DNA of 63,665 bases, taken from the NCBI GenBank assembly GCA_012960115.1, contig DUBX01000029.1, positions 199,692 through 263,356 of the forward strand. The letters run 5' to 3'. The translations under genes and the position numbers were made by a program. The number at the start of each line of letters is the position of its first letter. Position 1 is the stretch's first letter. This stretch comes from Porticoccaceae bacterium. GTDB lineage: Bacteria > Pseudomonadota > Gammaproteobacteria > Pseudomonadales > Porticoccaceae. The notes beneath the pieces were generated by a model. The model did no database searches. It saw only the letters and a list, made by a program, of their open reading frames with translations, and was not told where the DNA came from. Shown here in pieces: positions 19,580 to 29,400 of the stretch.

Positions 19580-20117
19580 CAAAGTGCGGAGGGTCTATTT
19601 TTCTTCTTGTGATGGGTTTGCTTCTGACGGCAGCACCAGGTAGCCAAGCCCATCTTATGGCCGAACAAAAAGGCACGCTTAATTTCGTAGATGGCGGTGC
19701 TTTTTTGGTTTTGTCTTCCCCAGTGTTAGTATTTAAAGGCGTTGATGACAATAAAGGTGGTGCACTATCAACTGAAGAGTTGAGCAACCATCTTGATCAC
19801 GTTAAGCAACACATCTATCAGGGCATTCAACTTCTGAATGAATCAGGAACAAGCCTACCTCTACGTGGGCTTTTACTATCCTTAGTTCATGTTGATGACA
19901 ATCCAAGCAATCCAGCTACGCAAGTACTGGCCCTCGGCCGCTTTGCAGTTAAAGACTATATGGCTTCGTTTAATTTAGGGTCACCTTGCAAAGAAAGGCA
20001 CCGAAGGAAAACAAGATCACAATCACTGCAACACGCAATGGACGGTCACACAAAATAGTGTTTACACTTGATGACGACCAACACATGCTATTTCCCATCA
20101 ACCCTTTAGCGCAATAA
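19576..20117 (+). pseudogene. Exported protein of unknown function, frameshifted near its end
   Basis: It starts ATG 19576, overlapping the previous stop. It has a signal peptide ending near GSQA and a DDNKGGALSTEEL segment that resembles an EF-hand-like calcium loop. As written the frame ends at 20058 with a basic, low-quality tail. Adding one G to the GGG run at 19978-19980 restores VTLQRKAPKENKITITATRN and leads on to HKIVFTLDDDQHMLFPINP and a stop at 20117, which reads like genuine protein. The missing base sits in a G homopolymer, so an error in the sequence is as likely as a real mutation. The function is unknown; it is probably co-transcribed with the YHYH gene. Confidence 0.7.
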
Positions 20118-20223
20118 ACTGGAACAATAAAAAGCAATATATAGCTATTTAATCTGGCCCTAATGATTAGACTAACTAAAACGACATGAAGAGCGATGGG
20201 CGCATAATGCAAGTGTTGGAATT

Positions 20224-21542
20224 TTGGGTACAACCATGGTAGTTGATCGATGTGAATGGGCGGATGTTTTGATCATCGGTGGCGGCACCGCAGGGTTCGG
20301 CGCGGTAGTCGCCGCAGGCCGTCAGGGTTTAGATGTCATACTACTTGAAGCAACCAACAAGATTGGCGGGGTGATGGCATTTTGTCCTGGAATGCCTTGG
20401 GGCGCGGGCTATCCTGCGGATAAAATTATTGGCGGCCTGATGGGAGAGCTCACCTCACGCTTAGAAAAAATGGATCCTCCCGCGGCTGAAAAGCGGTCCT
20501 GTAGCTTAGAAAATTTTGGCCCTGAAATTGTCTATGACCACGACATTGCTACCTTGACCATGTTTGACATGTTGGAAGATGCGGGTGTCAAAGTGCGCCT
20601 TGGTGCCTCTGCCGTTTCGCCACTCATGGACGCATCGGGCATTAGCGCTGTCACCTGTTTTGATCGCAATGGCCCCTTTATGATTAAAGCTGGAATTGTC
20701 ATCGATTGCTCCGGCGATGGTGATATTTCCGCCAAGGCCGGTGTGCCGTATACCACTGGTGACGGCAGAGGCAACTCAATGGGTGTCACAGTGTCCTTCC
20801 ATATGGTCAATGTTGACTGGGATGCTACTTTTAGAGAGTCAGACCCCTATTTCAGTGACTACGCCGAAACAGGTATAGCCGAAGGTCGATTGCATAAGGA
20901 TCTTGCCAAGCTATATCTAATGAAAGGGTTTCATCCAGGCAGTGTATTTTGTAATTCGCTCCATATTTGCGGAGTTGACGGGACTGATCCGGTGGCCATT
21001 GGGCTGGCAACACAAGAAGGACGCAGACGTTGTCATCAGTTATCGCAGTTTTTGCGTTCGAATATCCCTGGGTTCGCCAATGCGCACATGACCTTGTTGT
21101 CACCAACAGTGGGGGTGCGCGAAACGCGAAAACTCGAGGCCGTTTACAAAGTGACAGGTGATGACCTTGCTCGTGGCACGAAGTTCGCTGACGGTATTGT
21201 CTGCTGCGACAACCCCATCGACGATGTGATGCGCACCAGCGCCAATATGACTCATGACGCTATTGTAGATAAGGGGGGGTATTACACCATTCCGTTTCGA
21301 TCATTGATTCCTGCGGATATACCAAACCTAATGTTTGCTGGACGTATTGTGTGTGCAGATCCCGTTGCGTTTGCATCCGTCCGTGGGATGCCGCAATGCA
21401 TGACCATGGGCAGGCTGTCGGTACTGCCGCCGCCTTGGCGCTGAGGCACAATATAGCTGTCCAGGCAGTCGATACTCAAATGCTAGTCACTGATCTCATC
21501 CATCAAGGGGTTAACGGATTAGGGAATATGCCGTTAATTTAA
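20224..21542 (+). pseudogene. FAD-dependent oxidoreductase with a C-terminal frameshift
   Basis: The N-terminus has the Rossmann FAD motif DVLIIGGGTAGFGAVVAAG and a GGVMAFCPGMPWGAGYP segment, typical of the FAD-dependent oxidoreductases related to PF12831. Start candidates are TTG 20224 and ATG 20236. The frame as written stops at 21444 after MTMGRLSVLPPPWR. Restoring one G in the GGG run at 21408-21410 gives MGQAVGTAAALALRHNIAVQ, continuing to a stop at 21542. That is the expected C-terminal FAD-binding helix of this family. Either the sequence has an indel or the gene is freshly broken. The substrate is unknown. Confidence 0.8.
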
Positions 21543-21622
21543 CGGGTCGCCATTTTTCAACAAAAAAACCTTGGCTCCAACCCGTCATAAGAGACAAGGC
21601 TATTGCAAACGCCTTTAGGTCT

Positions 21623-23458
21623 TTACTCTTGTGTGTAGTAAATATTCTTTAAAAAGATCTGCTTATTCACTGCTTTATGTTGACCCAACAATGACAAGAT
21701 CCCCGTCACGTCGGCCAGATCAGCACCATTAACTAGTTCAGCAATAGGAAGCTTATAGGTTGTCCACTCGTTAGAGACTGGCTTATTGCTGGCTGACCCC
21801 AACACCATGAAGTTATTAACTTGGTTGCCATCCAGCCAGCGTCCCGTCTGAAAACCAATGTTAAACGTAATATCTGAGTCACCACGGATATCAAAGTGCA
21901 AGTACCCAGACTTAAAGTTAGACAGGTTTTCCCCAATATCGGCCTGAAACTCTAGGCTGGTTCCCCACCAATCGCTCTCGCGAGTTTCTATCTCCACAAC
22001 ACCTTGATGTGACATTTCAATACTCACTGTCCCCTCCCAAGGAATCAGTTTGAGAATGGCACTGGGGTACGTCATATTATTAGTTGCCGAGGGTATTAGT
22101 GAATCGTGAGATACCACATAGGTGTCTGCGTTTATCGCCTCACCCACATCGACATCTCGGTTTATCGTGCTTGTCTTGCGCTTGGGCATGGTGCTTTTAA
22201 ACGGCGCATTGAGTACTTCGTTTAATAAGGCCACTTCATCGCCACCATAGCTCTTATAAAGTGGCTTGCTGTTGCGCGTTAAGCCTTCAAAGCTGCCGTC
22301 ATCAATGCGATCCCACAACGCATATTTAACTTCGTTATTCAGTCTTATTAATCCAAAGTGATTTTCAGACCCAGCGGCATCAACACTATCTTTCCATTGC
22401 TCATCAAACGCCTCAAAGTAAAACAATGAAACACCTGCCGCATTAGTCCACTCGCGCATGTACTGATAAAACATTTTTTGCTTATACTCATCTGCAGCCT
22501 TGGAGCCCTTTGCGCCATAGGCTGCACCATCAGAAGAAGCCCAGCCAGTTTCGCCAATATGTATGGGTTTTTCGATGCCCAAACTGGCAATATGATCGGC
22601 AACTCCTTGGTATTGTGATGCGCCATACTCTGCAGCACGCTTCATCGCTGCCTGAATCATCTCAGACTTAGTAAGTGATTCTTCGTTGGGTAAGACACCC
22701 CAAAAATCCTGATTGTAGAATGAGTCATGAAATGGATAGGTGTGCACTGACACAAAATCAACGGCATTGATTAACGCGGTCAAATCGTCGGTTTTGTACA
22801 CGTTGGCTCCGCCACCCCAGGACTCATAATTGTCTGAACTAGTAATCCAAATATCAGCCTTTAACTGGCCCGTCTTTTTCAACCCTTGCAGATGATTAAC
22901 CCATTTAAGGATCGTTTTTGGATAGACGAAATAATTAACCGCCCACTGAACCATAGCCTCATTACCCACTGCAATTACCTTAACAATGTCAGGGTATTCA
23001 TTAGCCATTGCGACAGCGGCATCTATGTCGCTAGTGTTCTTTTTAACATCGCCTGTAAAATGATCCGTACCATGCTGCCATGAACCCTGCGCCTCGACCC
23101 ATGCACCAAGCATGACGTACATTTCAAAATCAGGATCAGTGCTCTTAAGCGCTCTTATTGCCGCCAGTAAGTCTGCTGCCTGTGGAAATTGCGAGGTATT
23201 GTAGGTGCGCAACACTTTGATACCCATCGCAGAAAGAATTTTTAAGTCTTCCGTAATTTGCTCAAGGGTAGGCGCAATATCACGACTTTTACCGCGGTAA
23301 CCTCCATAGGAAAATCCAGGATAGTTAGGGTTACCCAATATTTCGGCAGCCGTTAGGTCCTTGGTGCTTTTTGAATTAACCGCTTGAGTTGTATTGTCAC
23401 AGGAAACCAAAAAACAAACAGCCATGCTTAAAGCGATAAATTTGAAATATTGAATCAC
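21623..23458 (-). CDS. GH17-family beta-1,3-glucanase/glucanosyltransferase lipoprotein
   Basis: 611 residues. The signal ends in the lipobox LVSC with Cys20, so it is a lipoprotein, likely surface-exposed or periplasmic. The GH17 TIM barrel covers about 45-415: FSYGGYRG and GIKVLRTYNTSQFP early, the acid/base glutamate in AVGNEAMVQ (Glu167), and the nucleophile in HIGETGWAS (Glu303). A C-terminal region of about 150 residues looks like a galactose-binding-like carbohydrate module. GH17 enzymes act on beta-1,3-glucans such as laminarin. It is the first step of the module with the GH2-like enzyme, GPH symporter and phosphorylase that follow. Confidence 0.85.
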   Translation of the reverse strand: MIQYFKFIALSMAVCFLVSCDNTTQAVNSKSTKDLTAAEILGNPNYPGFSYGGYRGKSRDIAPTLEQITEDLKILSAMGIKVLRTYNTSQFPQAADLLAAIRALKSTDPDFEMYVMLGAWVEAQGSWQHGTDHFTGDVKKNTSDIDAAVAMANEYPDIVKVIAVGNEAMVQWAVNYFVYPKTILKWVNHLQGLKKTGQLKADIWITSSDNYESWGGGANVYKTDDLTALINAVDFVSVHTYPFHDSFYNQDFWGVLPNEESLTKSEMIQAAMKRAAEYGASQYQGVADHIASLGIEKPIHIGETGWASSDGAAYGAKGSKAADEYKQKMFYQYMREWTNAAGVSLFYFEAFDEQWKDSVDAAGSENHFGLIRLNNEVKYALWDRIDDGSFEGLTRNSKPLYKSYGGDEVALLNEVLNAPFKSTMPKRKTSTINRDVDVGEAINADTYVVSHDSLIPSATNNMTYPSAILKLIPWEGTVSIEMSHQGVVEIETRESDWWGTSLEFQADIGENLSNFKSGYLHFDIRGDSDITFNIGFQTGRWLDGNQVNNFMVLGSASNKPVSNEWTTYKLPIAELVNGADLADVTGILSLLGQHKAVNKQIFLKNIYYTQE

Positions 23459-23564
23459 AGCGTTAACTACCCTTTAAATTAGAATTTAAAAATGTTGTGT
23501 GTGTGCACCATTATAGTGTGCAGAGCCCGATCACCTATCTAATTAGCGACGAAAGGTATCACTT

Positions 23565-24896
23565 TTGTCGGTGAGTGGAGTGTCGGTAAGGCAGTCAGTT
23601 GACGTAAAATTTACCCCCACCAAACCAATAAGGCCTAAAAGTATGACGCCCAAAAAAGTTGAGCTGCTTAAACAGACTGAAGGCTTTCAGCTCCATGTTA
23701 ATGGAATGCCCTTCTATATCAAAGGTGCCGGCCTTGAACTAGGCAGCATTGAAAGTCTCGCGGACTACGGCGGTAACGCTTTTCGCACCTGGCGCGTCGA
23801 CAATGGTGAAAAACGTGGCCATGATATTCTTGATGAGGCCCACCAATATGGCTTGATGGTTTGCATGGGCCTAGATGTGGGCCGCGAGCGCCATGGATTT
23901 GATTACAATGATAAGCATGCGGTTGCCCAGCAACTGGCCATGATTGAAAAAGATGTTCTAGCGTTAAAGGATCATCCTGCCCTGCTTATGTGGGGTATCG
24001 GTAACGAGCTTAATCTTCGCCATGTCAATCCCAATGTGTGGGATTCTGTTAATGCCATTTCAGAGATGATCCATGAGATTGACCCTAACCATCCAACCAC
24101 CACAATGTTGGCCGGCGCTGAGCCTGAGTTAATCCAAACGGTGGTTGAACGATGCCCCAATGTCGATCTGCTCTCGTTTCAACTCTACGGCGATATAGAC
24201 AAACTTCCCCAACACTTATTAACCAGTAGATACCAGGGTGCTTATACAGTCTCTGAATGGGGCGCTACGGGTCATTGGGAAGTTGATTGCACAAATTGGG
24301 ACCGCCCCTTAGAACCCACTAGCAGCGAAAAAGCCCAGACCTATCAAACGCGGTATCTTGATTACATTGTTGCAGATGCCGAACAGTGCATAGGGTCATT
24401 TGTGTTTCTGTGGGGGCAAAAACAGGAGCGCACCCCTACGTGGTACGGGGTATTCCTTGAGAACGCCCGTCACACAGAAACCGCTCAAATAATGCGATAT
24501 CTTTGGACCGGAGAACTTCCTGACCAGCCCGTGCCTAAGTTTCCTTTACTCACCATTGAGGGTGCCACCGGTCAAGATAATGTTCGCCTGACTGAAGGTA
24601 ATCTTTACCAAGCACAGGTGACCGTCGAGTCCATCGGTGATAATCCGCTCAGTTATCGTTGGGAACTCATGCGTGAGATTGATAAAAAACTAGAAAGCGA
24701 TGGCGGTGATTTCGAACCCACCCCCGAGATTGTTTGGTCTCAATATGGCTCAGAAACGACTGATCATGTCGACTTTAAAGCGCCCAGCATTGGTGAATAT
24801 CGCCTCTTTATCTACCTAGACGATGCCTTTGGTGGCTCAGCCACCGCAAATATACCCGTTTTAGTCGTATCTCTGACGACTGCCGAGAATCACTAA
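23565..24896 (+). CDS. GH2-like TIM-barrel glycoside hydrolase
   Basis: 443 residues with no signal peptide, so probably cytoplasmic. The barrel (about 40-310) resembles the catalytic domain of GH2 and related clan GH-A enzymes: WGIGNELN with acid/base Glu148, and TVSEWGATGHW with nucleophile Glu231. The last 110 residues form an Ig-like beta domain. The TTG at 23565 has a GAAAGG site; an ATG at 23643 is also possible and would remove 26 charged residues. It is divergent from the GH17 gene and 86 bp upstream of the GPH symporter. Activity on beta-1,3-gluco-oligosaccharides is inferred from context only. Confidence 0.75.
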   Translation: MSVSGVSVRQSVDVKFTPTKPIRPKSMTPKKVELLKQTEGFQLHVNGMPFYIKGAGLELGSIESLADYGGNAFRTWRVDNGEKRGHDILDEAHQYGLMVCMGLDVGRERHGFDYNDKHAVAQQLAMIEKDVLALKDHPALLMWGIGNELNLRHVNPNVWDSVNAISEMIHEIDPNHPTTTMLAGAEPELIQTVVERCPNVDLLSFQLYGDIDKLPQHLLTSRYQGAYTVSEWGATGHWEVDCTNWDRPLEPTSSEKAQTYQTRYLDYIVADAEQCIGSFVFLWGQKQERTPTWYGVFLENARHTETAQIMRYLWTGELPDQPVPKFPLLTIEGATGQDNVRLTEGNLYQAQVTVESIGDNPLSYRWELMREIDKKLESDGGDFEPTPEIVWSQYGSETTDHVDFKAPSIGEYRLFIYLDDAFGGSATANIPVLVVSLTTAENH

Positions 24897-24982
24897 CTTA
24901 TACTCATATGAGTCAGGGCCAATAGCTAAACTTTCTCTGATAGGGGAAGTAAAACAACAATATAGCTACGACTACAATAATT

Positions 24983-26425
24983 ATGAGCCAAAACATCGGG
25001 CAAAGTCCCACTCAAAATCCAATACCTTTAGATCAAAAAATTGCCTTTGGCATTGGTATGCTAGCCAATCAAATGTTCCCAGCGGCACTGGGTATTTTTA
25101 TGATGACCGTCATTGTGGGTTTGGGCATGAATCCGCTTCTCGTGTCACTCATCTTTGGTATTCCCAAGGCCATCGACGCCATAACCGACCCTCTGATGGG
25201 TTATATTTCTGACCATACCGTATCTCGCTGGGGTAAACGCCGCCCCTATGTGTTTATTGGTGCGCTTATCTCAGGCCTGTCCTTTGTGATGATGTGGCAG
25301 CTGTCCGCTGACAACTCAGAAATGTACACTTTTTACTACTTTCTTTCATGGTGCTGTGTTTTTTGGCTCGGCATGACCGTCTTTAGCATACCCTATGTGG
25401 CGATGGGCTATGAGATGAGCTCTGATTATCATGAGCGAACTCGACTCATGGCCGTCGCACAATGGATTGGTCAGTGGGCATGGGTGATAGCGCCCTGGTT
25501 TTGGGTTGTTCTCTACGATCCTAATTGGTTCGAGTCTTCCACCGAAGGCGCAAGAGTCCTGTCCCTTTGGGTCGCAGGCATTTGTACCGTTCTCGCCTTA
25601 GTGCCCGCCTTTTTCTGCACCTTTACCAATACCGGTGACGGTAGTAGCGAGCAAGCCCCTAAAAAACCTAGCTTGCGCGACACCATGGTTGATTTTTTCA
25701 AAGGAATTGCCATTACATTTCGCAACAGACCGTTCCGCAAAATTTGTATTGCCACCTTTCTTATTTTTAATGCCTTTCAAACCATAGCCGGATTCTCTTT
25801 CTTGATTGTGGTGTTTTACATGAATGATGGCAGTACCGCACAGGCCGGGCTTTGGCCGACGCTGTTTGGATCTGTCGGCGCGCTCTTTACCTGCTTTTTA
25901 GTGATCCCTGTTGTGAATTATTGCGCGCAACAATACGGTAAAAAGGCGACCTTTATTTACAGTCAATCGGTTTCTTTACTGGGCTATGCGCTATTGTGGT
26001 GGGGCTTTTCTCCAGAGAATCCTTGGATGATGTTTATTCCACTGCCTTTATTTTCCTTTGGTATCGGCGGTCTGTTCACCATTATGATGTCAATGACGGC
26101 TGATATCTGTGACATGGACGAGCTTGAAACTGGCCAGCGCCGTGAAGGTATCTTTGGCGCTATCTACTGGTGGATGGTTAAACTTGGTGCAGCCGTTGCC
26201 GGAATAGCTACCGGTGTAATTCTCAGCCTTAGTGGGTTAGATCAGTCAGTGCAGGTGCAAAGCGAGGAAACCCTTCTGTGGTTGCGATTGAGCTATATCA
26301 TTATCCCGAGTGTCGGGACTTTGATTGCGATACTGGTTATGCGCACCTATGACCTGGATGAGCAGCGCGCTAAAGAGATACGAGCTCAACTAGACGTGCG
26401 GCGCGCCGAGAAACTCGCCAGCTAA
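24983..26425 (+). CDS. GPH-family sugar:cation symporter (MFS)
   Basis: 480-residue inner-membrane carrier with about 12 helices. The family motif between helices 2 and 3 is visible as KAIDAITDPLMGYISDHTVS followed by RWGKRRPYVF. ADICDMDELETGQRREGIFGA near residue 375 is the second GPH hallmark. The family imports glycosides, pentosides or hexuronides with sodium or protons. It follows the GH2-like gene and faces the phosphorylase-like gene across a bidirectional terminator, so beta-glucan oligosaccharides are the likely cargo. Confidence 0.9.
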   Translation: MSQNIGQSPTQNPIPLDQKIAFGIGMLANQMFPAALGIFMMTVIVGLGMNPLLVSLIFGIPKAIDAITDPLMGYISDHTVSRWGKRRPYVFIGALISGLSFVMMWQLSADNSEMYTFYYFLSWCCVFWLGMTVFSIPYVAMGYEMSSDYHERTRLMAVAQWIGQWAWVIAPWFWVVLYDPNWFESSTEGARVLSLWVAGICTVLALVPAFFCTFTNTGDGSSEQAPKKPSLRDTMVDFFKGIAITFRNRPFRKICIATFLIFNAFQTIAGFSFLIVVFYMNDGSTAQAGLWPTLFGSVGALFTCFLVIPVVNYCAQQYGKKATFIYSQSVSLLGYALLWWGFSPENPWMMFIPLPLFSFGIGGLFTIMMSMTADICDMDELETGQRREGIFGAIYWWMVKLGAAVAGIATGVILSLSGLDQSVQVQSEETLLWLRLSYIIIPSVGTLIAILVMRTYDLDEQRAKEIRAQLDVRRAEKLAS

Positions 26426-26442
26426 AATTAAAATCAGTGCAT

Positions 26443-26473
26443 AAAAAAGCCGCCTGATTAAGACGGCTTTTTT
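26443..26473. terminator. Bidirectional intrinsic terminator
   Basis: The stem AAAAAAGCCG/CGGCTTTTTT has a short loop between the convergent symporter and phosphorylase genes. An A-run on one side and a T-run on the other let it serve both strands. Confidence 0.85.
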
Positions 26474-26497
26474 ATTTCTGCAGGCCATAGGCTAAGG

Positions 26498-29400
26498 TCA
26501 TTCCAACCCAGGCTTAAGCGCTACTTCAATTTTGGTAACTGTGCCTTTTTTGTCAAATATCTGCATCGATAAGTCAGGATCAATACCGTTATCTGCAATC
26601 GTGGTGCTGGTTCCATCGGCAAAGCTAAGCTTTATTGACGTCTGTTTAGCTAAACTATAAACAACAGGCACCTGACAATAGGTAAAACCCAACTGCCCAG
26701 CAGATAAGCCTAGACTCTGTTGATCACCATTGAGATCAAAGTAGACCAGCGTATCGCTCGTCACAAGAAACTCAGACTTCCTAAGAATAAACGGGTTAAA
26801 GCGAATACAACCAGCCTCGACAATGACACCTAGCTCCATTAAACGCGTAATCACTTCTTCTTTGACCTGCCCGGTCATACCCGGTTGCTTTGCTCCGGCA
26901 AATCCTGGGGTATGGGAATAAGGGTCAGTCGGGAACGCACCATAATCTTTAGGCGTTTTGTTAAACCCAATACCGGCACGAATATCAAAATAACAGTCAG
27001 CCAGTTTACCAATGACCACAGGGTCTGTGCCTGTCTCTGTGGCGATGCGGAAATTCTCCAACGCTGCCAGCAGTAACTTAGACACCATATGCCAATAAAT
27101 CGACCCCAACCCCTCGTAGGCATACATGCCCCCAGAACGACCGGTAAAACTGCGATGATTAAACATGTTTTCAAAAATATCTTCGACCAAAGATTGATCC
27201 TGCTCAACCAGTTCTTGATAGCCATTGGTCGCTAACACCGCAAGCGCCTGCTTGGCACTCTCGACATTATTAAACGCACCATTAAAGTAGTAGCCGCCCT
27301 GCTCGTCCATCTCGACCAACAACTTATCGCCATCAGAGACTAGGCGCTTTAAGAGCGCTGAACGTTCAAACTGCTGTTTGGGAATAATGTTTTTATCAAT
27401 AAAGCGGGTTAATTCACGGTCTGGGTACAACAGATAAGAGTTCTGCCGGGCAGTAAATATCTCTGATTTTTTCAGCGCCGTTAGCACTTCCAGCGCCTGT
27501 TCAGGGTTTAAATAACCAGAACTGAGCACGGCAACCTGCCCCTCAAGCATCTCATAGAGGTGCGTGATCTCCACCCCCTCATCCGTTGCCGTCATTAGGT
27601 TGTAGGCATGATAGAGACCATCTTCACGGCGATTAGCCCTAATGGTATGGTCAATATACGCAATGGATGTACGGCAAAATTTCACAAGATCTGAGGTTTT
27701 AACCCAGCGGCGATCACCTGAAAAAGACTGCTGATATATCCCAGAGCGAAAGTCACTCGCCGCCTGGCCTAAGCCATCCAGCACCTGCTTTCGATCAGCA
27801 TCAGAAAATGCTCCTTCCAGTAAATGATGATGATCGTCAAATGTGCTGTCAATGGCATACAGTAAATCTGCAATTTCTACTGACAGCTCCACCTGTTCAA
27901 ATTCAACGGCTGAAAACAACTCTAATAAATATTGCTGATAACGCCGAGTATAGTAGAGCGTCACCATAGAGACGCCATAACCAACCAGTGCATTGTTGGC
28001 ATCATTCCACTCAGGCCGCTGAGTGTTCATCCAGATTCCCGCCTCTGGAACAAAATTGGACAATTTAGCTAGCACGGTGGCCAACAGTTTTTCTGTTAAA
28101 TTAACATAATAGACAGAGTCTTCTTGGTTCCATAGCAACCGCCCATCGGAGCCTACCTGGTCCACTCGCTGCTGAATCAGATTGTGTGCGGTGTCATCAA
28201 AATCAATGGTGTTATGAGGGTCTTGAAGCAGATCTTGATAAGACTTAATGCGATAGGGAACATTGGCGTAACAGAATAAATCTGCCGTTAAAAAATCTTT
28301 TAACGTACCCGGATGGTAACTGTGTGATAACTCTAAAAACTTTAGCAGATAGATAATCTGATGATCGCCCCAATAGCCTATGCTAGCCCAAGGGTCTTCA
28401 GGCTCGGGGCTTTCCCAATCGATACCGGCTTTGGTAATGCGGTAGGGGTTATAACCATCCGCAGTAGATGCATTGACGAACTTACAGATCATGCTCTCGA
28501 CAAAATTAGGAATCGACACACTTAAGGCTTCCCAATTTTGAAAAATATCTCGCCAATTGCCTTCAAAATTAAGTAACTGAGATCCGTCCTCTTTTTTCAG
28601 CTGAATATTAAACTTGTTCCAAGGCCGTGAGGGATCACCATGACGACGACTGAATGAGAGTGGCAAATATTCATAGCAGAGCCGCTGCAGCCCCGCATCT
28701 TTCTGCGCCGCCGCAGCTCTAACTAAATCACTGTAGTGGATCCGCTGATCGAGGCCTTCAAAAAATCCTTTAAATTGCCCAAAGACCTCGCGATTAGTAC
28801 TCTTCGCAAACTCAATAAGATCATCTCTTGGAACCCAATAGTTATCCATAAATAATCCACCGCGCATCACATTGAACAGCACGTTGGAAAAATGGTGATT
28901 GGTACTTAAGCGATCTTCGGTGACCTGTAAACCGTCAGCAATACCGACAATCCGAGCAAGATTTTGCGAGCCTGCCGCGATATCACGTTCAATATCGGCA
29001 CTAATACCTTGGTTTTCCTTGAGGTAGGACGTTAAATCACGCACCTTGGCGGGCCCCTGATTAACCTCAGCAATAATACTCCAGCTACTTTGCTCGTCAG
29101 TGGCTAAGGTCATTAGGCCATTAACAAAATAGGCACCCCGTCGACCCCGAATATCGGTCTCTTGCTTGAGGGGTAAGCCTTGACGAAACTGATCAAGCTG
29201 AAGAGACGACACCAGTTTTTTTGAATGTGGCAAACCCTCAGACCACACCGTGGTGGTCGACAAGGCTTCGCTAGGTTCTGCCCGGTCTACCAGTATTGAA
29301 CTCATGCTATAAAAGCCAAGTCCAGTGTCTTGGTCTAACTCATTTTTCTTGTAGGCATCAACTAGGCAGCTCAGACCATTCTGAACACCAGAATCAACAC

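Noticed and set aside
19970-20058. The basic tail of the exported protein as its true C-terminus
   Set aside because: One added G gives a far more protein-like tail ending at 20117; the written tail is low-complexity and highly basic.
21405-21444. Programmed frameshifting in the FAD oxidoreductase
   Set aside because: No slippery heptamer or downstream structure is evident, and the neighbouring gene has the same kind of G-run lesion, which points to an indel error or a mutation.
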